This document shows, one piece after another, positions 1 to 5,203 of a DNA stretch of 6,171 nucleotides. A program made the translations under genes and the position numbers. The stretch is from the NCBI GenBank assembly GCA_021442845.1, contig JABUSD010000207.1, positions 1 through 6,171 of the forward strand, read 5' to 3'. Each line of letters opens with the position of its first letter. Position 1 is the first letter of the stretch. Origin of the DNA: Holdemanella sp. (lineage in GTDB: Bacteria > Bacillota_I > Bacilli_A > Erysipelotrichales > Erysipelotrichaceae). Below the pieces are notes generated by a model, which had not been told where the DNA came from, did not search any database, and saw only the letters and a list, made by a program, of their open reading frames with translations.

Positions 1-435
1 AATTTAATTAAAGAATACGGTTCTGATATATTGGAATCAAAAAATATGGATATTATGAAGGAATCTATCCAGCATGGAAGGACATCTGTTTATGAGCATT
101 CTATATCCGTTGCCTATACCTGTTTAAAACTTGTGGATGAATACAATCTTAAAGTTGATAGAAGATCACTTGTACGTGGTGCCTTACTCCATGATTATTT
201 CTTATATGATTGGCATGACCATGATAAGGGGCATTCTCTTCATGGGTTTACCCATCCTGCAACGGCATTAGAAAATGCCAATCGTGATTTTGATTTAAAT
301 GACATTGAAAAGGATATGATTAAAAAACATATGTTTCCTTTAACCCCTAAACCACCGAAATATACCGAAGGCTATATTCTATGTGTAGCCGATAAGATCT
401 GTTCATCCAAGGAAACATTAAATCGTAAACAATAG
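1..435 (+). CDS. HD-domain phosphohydrolase (5' end outside window)
   Basis: This is probably a small metal-dependent phosphohydrolase of the HD superfamily, cytoplasmic, with unknown substrate. Frame 1 is open from the first base to the TAG at 433-435, so the true start most likely lies upstream. A TTG at 31 could serve as a start, but no Shine-Dalgarno sequence precedes it. Counting from that TTG, the metal-binding pattern is visible: a helix with His23 (YEHS), the paired His54-Asp55 in ALLHDYF, His100 in IKKHMF, and Asp121 in CVADKICS. This is the usual H...HD...H...D order of a catalytically competent HD fold. A His/Asp-rich stretch (WHDHDKGH, 61-68) follows the HD pair. Related stand-alone HD proteins of about 150-180 residues are common in Bacillota, so only a short N-terminal piece should be missing. 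The NdpA-like gene starts 14 bp downstream, suggesting co-transcription. The family call is firm; the physiological role is not known. Confidence 0.85.
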   Translation, partial: NLIKEYGSDILESKNMDIMKESIQHGRTSVYEHSISVAYTCLKLVDEYNLKVDRRSLVRGALLHDYFLYDWHDHDKGHSLHGFTHPATALENANRDFDLNDIEKDMIKKHMFPLTPKPPKYTEGYILCVADKICSSKETLNRKQ

Positions 436-449
436 ATTGGAGACTACTT

Positions 450-1463
450 ATGAAAATACTTTATTCATCCTTTCATACCATTGATCTAAATAACTACTTT
501 GCCAATCGAGTGGAAATCCCTGATTATTTCCACTCCTTTCTATATGATTTCATTGAATATGCCAATTCCAACGAAAAGAATAAGAAATATCAGATTCAGA
601 ATGAGGAAGGAGACGTTGTATCCTTAATCAAAGATGTACTTCATTCTGATATGGATGCCATTACGGATACGATTGCGTATAAATTAATAGAATGTGAAAA
701 GATGGCACAGGATAAAATCTATAAAATGGGTAAGAATATTAAAAAAGGAAGTCTTATTCAGGCTTTTGTTGAAATAGATGAGGATGAATATCAATATGTG
801 ATTGCCAAGGTAGAACATTCAAACTGGATTGATGGTTCTACTTTACAGGATAATATTGGATTCTCTAAAGATACGATGAATATATGGAAATCCGCTATCT
901 TTAAGCTCTATAAGATTAATGATATTTGTTTAATCGATAAGATTTTAATCTATATGGATTCCTCATCGAAATACTGGACTGTCTCCTTTTTAGAATTGGA
1001 GGAAGTCAGAGATGACTTTTCCAATACATATAAAGCCTATAGAGCCATAGACAGTGAATTAAAATCAATGATAAAACCTGTCTCACAAAGAGATTATGTT
1101 CGATTATCCAATGAAATACAGAATACAATCAATACACCACAGGAAATAAATTATAACCAGTATATTGAAGAATTGATTGATACTTATGAACCTTCTAATA
1201 AAGAGATAGAAAAAGATGTCATCAAGGATACCCTTCTTGCCTTACCAGATCGTAAGAAATTCGACAAAGATTTTAAAACCGTTCCTACAAGCATTATAAA
1301 TAAGCGTACAAAGAAATATGCCATTGCCAAAGGCATTGAGTTAACAATTAAAAGTGATGCCTCAGACTTCTCGAAATCGATTGTATCGACAATGGATCAT
1401 GGCAAAAGAGTCATCCAGATCATCTGTGAAGATGATGAAACTTATGAGGCATTTACAATATGA
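450..1463 (+). CDS. Nucleoid-associated protein, NdpA/YejK-like (tentative)
   Basis: This 337-residue soluble protein has no signal peptide or membrane segment. I assign it tentatively to the NdpA/YejK (37-kDa nucleoid-associated) family. The length fits, and the C-terminal third has the family's look: a charged segment with LPDRKKFDKDF (265-275), then a basic stretch KRTKKYAIAKGIELTIK (285-301), ending in a strand-rich tail. The N-terminal half holds an acidic, tyrosine-rich region with alternating strands (IQAFVEIDEDEYQYVIAKVEH, split here as 103-113 and 114-123). Family members bind the nucleoid; the biochemical role in Bacillota is not established. The ATG at 450 is preceded by a GGAG Shine-Dalgarno at 439-442. 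The gene begins 14 bp after the HD gene stops, and its TGA overlaps the ATG of the radical SAM gene by 4 bp, so the three probably form one operon. An uncharacterised DUF is the main alternative. Confidence 0.5.
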   Translation: MKILYSSFHTIDLNNYFANRVEIPDYFHSFLYDFIEYANSNEKNKKYQIQNEEGDVVSLIKDVLHSDMDAITDTIAYKLIECEKMAQDKIYKMGKNIKKGSLIQAFVEIDEDEYQYVIAKVEHSNWIDGSTLQDNIGFSKDTMNIWKSAIFKLYKINDICLIDKILIYMDSSSKYWTVSFLELEEVRDDFSNTYKAYRAIDSELKSMIKPVSQRDYVRLSNEIQNTINTPQEINYNQYIEELIDTYEPSNKEIEKDVIKDTLLALPDRKKFDKDFKTVPTSIINKRTKKYAIAKGIELTIKSDASDFSKSIVSTMDHGKRVIQIICEDDETYEAFTI

Positions 1464-2290
1464 GATTCAATAAGATCTATATAGAAATTACCAATATATG
1501 CAATCTTCAATGTTCTTTCTGTTCTCCGGTATTACAAAAGAGAAAAGAAATGAATATAGAAGAATTTGAACATATTATCAAACAGGTTAAAACCTACACC
1601 CATATTATCTATCTTCATGTCAAAGGAGAACCTTTATTACATTCTCAATTGAATGAAATACTAAATATCTGTCAAAAAGAAAAACTTCGTGTACAGATCA
1701 CAACCAATGGAACTCTTTTAAAAGATAAAGTACAGATATTAAAGAAATATGATTGTATCCATAAATTGAATATATCTTTACATTGTGAAAACAATTATCC
1801 TGATTATTTTAATTCGGTATTTAATGCATGTGATGTATTAAATACCTATATCATCTATCGATTATGGACATTACAGAACAATGAAGTAGATTCTAATTCT
1901 ATGCATAGTATTCATGAATTATGTAACCATTATCATTTAGATGACGAAATTAAAGAAAAACTAATTCATGATAAGACAACAAAGATTAACGATCATATCT
2001 ATGTAGATAAAGACAATGAATTCATATGGCCTGATCTAAAGAATAAAATTGTAAATCAAAAATCATATTGTCATGCCCTAAAGACCCATATTGCGATTCT
2101 TTCCAATGGGGATGTCATTCCATGTTGTCTGGATAGCCAAGGTATTTTAAAGTTAGGCAATATCTTTGAAGAGGATTTAGATACTATTCTAAATAAAGAT
2201 AGAACCAAACAGCTGCGTAAACAGTTTACCGATAGAAAGATAACCGAACCGCTATGCCTTCGCTGTGGTTTCTTATCTAGAAATGTATAA
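1460..2290 (+). CDS. Radical SAM protein with short SPASM-like C-terminus
   Basis: This is a 276-residue radical S-adenosylmethionine enzyme. The [4Fe-4S] cluster motif CxxxCxxC is CNLQCSFC at residues 14-21 (Cys14, Cys18, Cys21), just after the first strand (KIYIEITNIC). KGEPLL (55-60) supplies the GEP-type SAM-binding motif, and TTNGTLL (81-87) is a further typical radical SAM segment. The C-terminal part resembles a reduced SPASM or twitch domain: Cys204, then SNGDVIPCC with Gly217, Cys222 and Cys223, and finally CLRC (Cys266, Cys269). This fits the opening C-x12-G-x4-C of SPASM plus one CxxC, but the later CX5CX3C part is absent, so one auxiliary Fe-S cluster seems more likely than two. 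The ATG at 1460 overlaps the preceding stop codon (ATGA), and GAGG at 1446-1449 can act as the ribosome-binding site. No precursor peptide gene is visible nearby, so the substrate is unknown. The family call is strong. Confidence 0.9.
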   Translation: MRFNKIYIEITNICNLQCSFCSPVLQKRKEMNIEEFEHIIKQVKTYTHIIYLHVKGEPLLHSQLNEILNICQKEKLRVQITTNGTLLKDKVQILKKYDCIHKLNISLHCENNYPDYFNSVFNACDVLNTYIIYRLWTLQNNEVDSNSMHSIHELCNHYHLDDEIKEKLIHDKTTKINDHIYVDKDNEFIWPDLKNKIVNQKSYCHALKTHIAILSNGDVIPCCLDSQGILKLGNIFEEDLDTILNKDRTKQLRKQFTDRKITEPLCLRCGFLSRNV

Positions 2291-2302
2291 TATACGTATA
2301 TT
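2289..2302. repeat. 14-bp perfect palindrome overlapping radical SAM stop codon
   Basis: AATATACGTATATT is a perfect dyad that begins inside the TAA stop of the radical SAM gene. It is too AT-rich to make a strong RNA hairpin. It may be chance or a protein-binding site, and nothing else supports a role. Confidence 0.3.
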
Positions 2303-2321
2303 CGATACAACATTAAAAACA

Positions 2322-2362
2322 TCCTAAAACCCTTTATATAAAGGATTTTAGGACATTTTTTT
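2322..2362. terminator. Bidirectional Rho-independent terminator
   Basis: A 14-bp stem has arms at 2322-2335 and 2340-2353 around a 4-nt loop. The + strand RNA has one internal C-A mismatch; read on the - strand the same position becomes a G-U wobble. On the + strand a T7 run follows at 2356-2362. On the - strand a T5 run follows the stem (complement of A5 at 2315-2319). The site lies between two converging genes and so can stop both. The TAA of the leftward ATPase gene (2361-2363) overlaps the + strand T-run. Confidence 0.88.
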
Positions 2363-3689
2363 ATAGATAAAGTGTAATATCTTCTACAAGTAGAGGTACC
2401 ATATACAAAGGAATTGTTACTATATCATCACTTTCCATATAGTTCTGGGATGATATTCTTATTGCCAGGTTACATGCGTTATGGTTCTTATAAGCCTTTA
2501 ATGAATGTAAAGATCCTTTCTTCTTTTTTACATCGATTGGAACGATTTCACCATTATAATTGACAATAAATTCAAATTCATTGTCATTTTTCCCCTTCCA
2601 GTAGAACAATTTTATATTCTTTGAACTTAATTCTGTTGCGACATAGTTTTCAAAGAATAATCCTGAAATTGTATTCCACTTATTGGAATCAATAAAATTC
2701 ACCATACTGATTTCACTTTGCATAGCCAATAATCCATTGTCATGTAGATATACTTTAAATACAGATTCATTATGAATGCTTAATGGCTGTGTTATCCTTT
2801 CCTTTAAACAGTAACATGGATAGACAAGATTAGCACAGGATAACCAATATAACGCATTATCATATTCCCGTCTCTTTGCCCCTTTTTCTACCTCAGAAAA
2901 TCGGAAATTTTCATTCTCCTTATTTAGCTGCCTATAGGCATTTTCAAACATTCTTTTTGTCCGCGTTATACTGATTTCACTTGCCTGATAAAGATTCATA
3001 TCTGAAAGATAATCTCCATATATATCTTTCAATACTCTCCGTGCATCCAATAAGGATCCTGATTCAATATATTCATTTACAGCTTCAGGAAGCCCTCCAA
3101 TTAATAGGAATTTATACAATTCTACCATAGCCAAGTCATGAAACTCTCTTGATAATGGTTTCTTTTGTGCATATGCTTCTTGTATCACATTCCATAAATT
3201 CTGGTTTGTATTCATCATATATTCTTTAAATGTCATTGGATAGACAAATAGTGTTGTCATGCTTCCTACGGGAAAGAAGAAATCTTTTTCTTTTGTATTT
3301 CTTCCCGTTTTAATGCGAACCATAGACCCTGATGCGATAATAGGTATATCAGAATAATCCTGATGGAAGTATTTTAGAGAAGTGAGTGCACTTAAGCATT
3401 CCTGTATTTCATCAAAGATTAGTAACGTTTCCTTATTAATCTTCATATTATACTTTACAGACAAATATTGAATAATTTCCATTGGATCCATATGATTATC
3501 AAAGAATTTTCTTTCATCAACATTTCTTTTAAAATCAATATAGATGTATTTCCCCTTATAGTATTTTTCCGCAAACAGATTTCTTATCAGATAGGACTTC
3601 CCTACCTGTCTTGCCCCATATACTATCAATGGTTTTCTTCTCTTTCTATTATTCCATTCTATTAAGTCCTTTAGATATATTCTGTCCAT
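2361..3689 (-). CDS. AAA_14 / DUF4143-family ATPase
   Basis: This 442-residue protein belongs to the large prokaryotic ATPase family with an N-terminal AAA_14 domain and a C-terminal DUF4143 domain. It shows a Walker A motif GARQVGKS (25-32), a Walker B motif LLIFDEIQ (89-96, Asp93-Glu94), a sensor-like ASGS (119-122) and the typical LLIGGLPEAV (195-204). The C-terminal half has GLFFENYVATEL (343-354) and then a restriction-endonuclease-like core: YWKGKNDNEFEF (363-374) followed by IVPIDVKKK (382-390). In most relatives I recall, this core reads E-x-D ... E-x-K; here it is E-F-E ... D-V-K, so nuclease activity is uncertain. The length is normal for the family. The ATG at 3689 has AAAAGG (3696-3701) as Shine-Dalgarno, 6 nt away. 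No signal peptide or membrane segment is seen. The gene stands alone with its own repeat-containing upstream region. Cellular function of this family is largely unknown. Confidence 0.9.
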   Translation of the reverse strand: MDRIYLKDLIEWNNRKRRKPLIVYGARQVGKSYLIRNLFAEKYYKGKYIYIDFKRNVDERKFFDNHMDPMEIIQYLSVKYNMKINKETLLIFDEIQECLSALTSLKYFHQDYSDIPIIASGSMVRIKTGRNTKEKDFFFPVGSMTTLFVYPMTFKEYMMNTNQNLWNVIQEAYAQKKPLSREFHDLAMVELYKFLLIGGLPEAVNEYIESGSLLDARRVLKDIYGDYLSDMNLYQASEISITRTKRMFENAYRQLNKENENFRFSEVEKGAKRREYDNALYWLSCANLVYPCYCLKERITQPLSIHNESVFKVYLHDNGLLAMQSEISMVNFIDSNKWNTISGLFFENYVATELSSKNIKLFYWKGKNDNEFEFIVNYNGEIVPIDVKKKKGSLHSLKAYKNHNACNLAIRISSQNYMESDDIVTIPLYMVPLLVEDITLYL

Positions 3690-3719
3690 ATTGTACCTTT
3701 TACTACCTTTTACATTAAA

Positions 3720-3748
3720 ATTATTGCACCTTTTTCTATATTTTTCAA
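3720..3748 (-). promoter_or_regulatory. Putative proximal promoter of DUF4143 ATPase
   Basis: On the - strand, TTGAAA (3743-3748) is separated by 17 bp from AATAAT (3720-3725), which is preceded by TG one base upstream (extended -10). Transcription would begin near 3713, leaving a leader of about 24 nt that carries the AAAAGG ribosome-binding site. This comes from sequence reading only. The region is AT-rich, so chance matches are easier. Confidence 0.5.
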
Positions 3749-3752
3749 TTTA

Positions 3753-3781
3753 ATTATTGCACCTTTTTATATTTTTGCAAA
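3753..3781 (-). promoter_or_regulatory. Putative distal duplicate promoter
   Basis: This is the same arrangement 33 bp further upstream: an extended TGCAATAAT with its -10 at 3753-3758, and TTTGCA at 3776-3781 as a poorer -35, with a 17-bp spacer. The -35 lies inside a 14-bp palindrome (3771-3784, ATTTTTGCAAAAAT). It may be a duplicated promoter, or the repeat may serve as a binding site instead. Confidence 0.3.
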
Positions 3782-3796
3782 AATTTGAATTTAAGT

Positions 3797-4537
3797 TTAC
3801 ACATTTTTAGGGCGAATCAATTTATAATTATCCATGATAAGGATTATATCTGCTTGCTTATATGTATTTAATACATAAGATATATTCTTATAATCCGATG
3901 CTTCACAGAACCTTGTTGCCTGTTCTTGAGTGAGTCCTCCTTTGATTTTGCGATTCCATAAGCGTTTCTGTAGTACTTTTTCATCTTCTAGAATCAATAG
4001 ACTTTTATCCCATAACCCTTCTAATATGTTATATCTTTCATCATTACAGAGTAGATAATTGCCTTCTAATAGAATGATATTGGCTGTACATTGGATCGCA
4101 TCTTCTTTTACATCATGATCAATTCTTGAATAAATGGGCCATAGATTATTTACTTGTTTACTTTCTATGATCTTTTCTTTTAATGCTTCTACATCAAAGG
4201 TTTCAGGTCCTCCTTTTCTATCCATCATGCATATTTCTTTTCCATTCTCTTTGATTGTATGTGTCATTAGATATGAATTGGGATAATGAAATCCATCCAG
4301 TCCTAAACATTGGAATGTATTATTGATTCCTATCTGTTTAGATAACCATTCTAGAAATAAGACTAGTGTTGTCTTTCCAGTTCCTGGACAAGCGCCTATA
4401 AATAGATAGATTCTTTCCTTTTTTCTTTTCTGGATTTCATCCAATTCCTTTAATAATGGAATATAGACATTTTGAATATCTTCATCATCAAAATAAGCAT
4501 CGATATCCATTCCGTTGTTTGTTAGCTTTATTCTCAT
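3797..4537 (-). CDS. YggC-like nucleoside/uridine kinase-family P-loop protein
   Basis: This 246-residue P-loop kinase belongs to the phosphoribulokinase/uridine kinase superfamily. It resembles E. coli YggC as I remember it throughout: the start IKLTNNGMDIDAYFDDEDI (3-21), the P-loop GACPGTGKTT (48-57), LDGFHYPN (80-87) as the nucleoside-binding strand with Asp81, KGGPETFDV (108-116), WPIYSRIDHDVKEDA (133-147), LLEGNYLL (156-163) and the lid-like RKIKGGLT (196-203). Family members are expected to transfer phosphate from ATP to a small hydroxylated substrate, but the YggC substrate is not established. The Cys in the P-loop (Cys50) is a minor oddity. The ATG at 4537 has AGGAGA at 4543-4548. 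The lipoprotein gene ends 44 bp upstream with a hairpin between. Readthrough from that gene's promoter is the likely source of transcription, since I see no strong promoter in the gap. The superfamily call is firm; substrate unknown. Confidence 0.87.
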   Translation of the reverse strand: MRIKLTNNGMDIDAYFDDEDIQNVYIPLLKELDEIQKRKKERIYLFIGACPGTGKTTLVLFLEWLSKQIGINNTFQCLGLDGFHYPNSYLMTHTIKENGKEICMMDRKGGPETFDVEALKEKIIESKQVNNLWPIYSRIDHDVKEDAIQCTANIILLEGNYLLCNDERYNILEGLWDKSLLILEDEKVLQKRLWNRKIKGGLTQEQATRFCEASDYKNISYVLNTYKQADIILIMDNYKLIRPKNV

Positions 4538-4554
4538 ATATATCTCCTATTGAA

Positions 4555-4576
4555 AAGAGTGGAATAATCCACTCTT
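4555..4576 (-). terminator. Hairpin between lipoprotein and kinase genes (weak terminator or attenuator)
   Basis: A perfect 9-bp inverted repeat (AAGAGTGGA / TCCACTCTT, 4-nt loop) lies just after the lipoprotein stop. On the - strand it is followed only by TT then C, so the U-run is short. It probably gives partial termination or protects the 3' end of the upstream message. The kinase Shine-Dalgarno is just downstream of it. Confidence 0.55.
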
Positions 4577-4581
4577 AAAAC

Positions 4582-5049
4582 TTATTGTTTAACTGTTTCA
4601 TATTGTTTGATCATAGCTTCACTTCTTGACCATTGCTGAATTTCCTGCATATGATATTCATTTACTATTTCTAAAAGATCTATGTCCGTACTGTCTATAT
4701 TTCTTTCTTCTATTTTTACAATTTCATCAAAGAAGATGCTGCTTCCAATTGAATCTGCATTCTTTGTCTTATACATGAATGTCAATACAAACTTATCGGT
4801 TCCATCCAATCCATATACAACATCTAAGGAACCCCCATTTTGACTTGTTGATGATACTGTATAAACAATATCTTTTATTGTTGCATCTCCATTTTCTGAA
4901 ATCGTAATTGTTTCACCTTTTGTTGCCGATTCATTTCTTACTGGTACATAGCTACCGGCTAGGGATGCATACTCTTCTTTCTTGCTTCCACATGCCATCA
5001 TTGCAAATATCATGCAGAAACATAGACACAATCCAATAAGCTTTTTCAT
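4582..5049 (-). CDS. Small secreted lipoprotein, unknown function
   Basis: This 155-residue protein has a clear lipoprotein signal: MKK, a hydrophobic core rich in Cys and Met (4-18), and a lipobox AMMAC ending at Cys20, followed by GSKKEE. After processing, about 136 residues would be anchored to the outer face of the membrane. The mature part begins LAGSYVPVRNE and alternates strands with glycine turns (GETITISENGDATI, VYGLDGTDKFVLTF), suggesting a small beta-rich domain, then ends in a helical segment (LLEIVNEYHMQEIQQW). I do not recognise the family. The reading frame stays open upstream to 5202. I chose the ATG at 5049 because it begins the signal peptide and has GAGAGG 6 nt upstream; the upstream ATG at 5073 abuts the likely -10 box. 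It is first in a leftward pair with the kinase gene. Confidence 0.8.
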   Translation of the reverse strand: MKKLIGLCLCFCMIFAMMACGSKKEEYASLAGSYVPVRNESATKGETITISENGDATIKDIVYTVSSTSQNGGSLDVVYGLDGTDKFVLTFMYKTKNADSIGSSIFFDEIVKIEERNIDSTDIDLLEIVNEYHMQEIQQWSRSEAMIKQYETVKQ

Positions 5050-5073
5050 AGTAAACCTCTCATTCTTATCCAT

Positions 5074-5079
5074 ATTATA
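5074..5079 (-). promoter_or_regulatory. Likely -10 box of leftward promoter (lipoprotein gene)
   Basis: A perfect TATAAT on the - strand lies 24 bp before the chosen lipoprotein start. No good -35 is found 16-18 bp upstream (the sequence there is CAATAG/ACAATA-like). This suggests an activator-dependent or weak promoter. The dyad site at 5112-5148 lies upstream of the -35 region. Confidence 0.5.
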
Positions 5080-5111
5080 CACTATAAGAATTCTACTATT
5101 GTTATATATTT

Positions 5112-5148
5112 TTATTCGGTACAAACCGATTCGGTTGTAACCGAATAA
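5112..5148. promoter_or_regulatory. Compound dyad-symmetric operator-like site
   Basis: This 37-bp inverted repeat has 18-bp arms (15 of 18 pairing) around a central T at 5130. It holds four half-sites in alternating orientation: TTCGGT (5115), ACCGAT (5125), TTCGGT (5130) and ACCGAA (5140). These make two adjacent dyads, TCGGT-ACAA-ACCGA and TTCGGTT-GT-AACCGAA, with centres 15 bp apart. It lies just upstream of the rightward -35 box and upstream of the leftward promoter, so one bound regulator could affect both. The GC-rich half-sites stand out in an AT-rich gap. The regulator is not encoded in the window. Confidence 0.7.
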
Positions 5149-5151
5149 AAC

Positions 5152-5180
5152 TTTACAGACTTTTGTTTTGGTGTTATAGT
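5152..5180 (+). promoter_or_regulatory. Rightward promoter of DUF234-type ATPase gene
   Basis: TTTACA (5152-5157) and TATAGT (5175-5180) are separated by 17 bp. A TG sits one base before the -10 (extended -10). Transcription would start near 5187, leaving a leader of fewer than 20 nt before the ATG at 5204. Confidence 0.75.
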
Positions 5181-5182
5181 TA

Positions 5183-5200
5183 GTTCGAAGGAGGCCGAAC
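5183..5200 (+). promoter_or_regulatory. Inverted repeat around start site and Shine-Dalgarno
   Basis: GTTCG (5183-5187) and CGAAC (5196-5200) flank AAGGAGGC, the ribosome-binding site of the gene at 5204. The half-sites share TTCG/CGAA with the larger dyad at 5112-5148, so this may be a second, weaker operator overlapping the transcription start. An RNA hairpin is less likely, because the left arm would lie at or before the predicted start. Confidence 0.45.
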
Positions 5201-5203
5201 AAA

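Larger units (their letters stand above)
3690..3788. repeat. Three imperfect 33-bp direct repeats upstream of DUF4143 ATPase
   Basis: The core ATTGYACCTTTT begins at 3690, 3723 and 3756, exactly 33 bp apart. Copies 1 and 2 agree at about 25 of 33 positions. Copy 3 follows copy 2 well if one base is deleted near position 14. On the - strand the core reads AAAAGGTRCAAT. The copy at 3690 sits against the ATPase start codon and provides its ribosome-binding site. The other two contain extended -10-like TGCAATAAT. Copy 1 also has an internal 10-bp direct repeat (ACCTTTTAC at 3695-3703, repeated at 3705-3713). Confidence 0.75.

Noticed and set aside
31..435. TTG at 31 as the true start of the HD gene
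   Set aside because: The frame is open to the first base of the window and no Shine-Dalgarno precedes the TTG. Typical relatives are longer, so a start upstream of the window is more likely.
2071..2322. 83-residue frame on the - strand
   Set aside because: It lies antisense to the conserved C-terminus of the radical SAM gene, overlaps the terminator, and shows no recognisable domain. It is a shadow frame.
3468..3665. 65-residue frame on the + strand
   Set aside because: It lies fully antisense to the Walker A region of the DUF4143 ATPase and has no own ribosome-binding site. It is a shadow frame.
3690..3788. CRISPR-like array from the 33-bp repeats
   Set aside because: The repeats are contiguous, diverged and without unique spacers. 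One copy overlaps a ribosome-binding site, and no cas gene is present.
4555..4576. Riboswitch in the leader of the kinase gene
   Set aside because: Only a simple 9-bp hairpin is present in a 44-bp gap, which is too short for an aptamer known to me.
5050..5202. N-terminal extension of the lipoprotein reading frame up to 5202
   Set aside because: The extension would read through the dyad site and the TATAAT box and would bury the lipoprotein signal peptide. The ATG at 5049 has a good ribosome-binding site and begins a classic signal sequence.
3797..5202. Toxin-antitoxin or phage-defence module built on the kinase and lipoprotein
   Set aside because: The kinase matches the metabolic YggC-like family across its length, and the partner is a signal-peptide lipoprotein. 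No antitoxin, nuclease or other effector features are seen.
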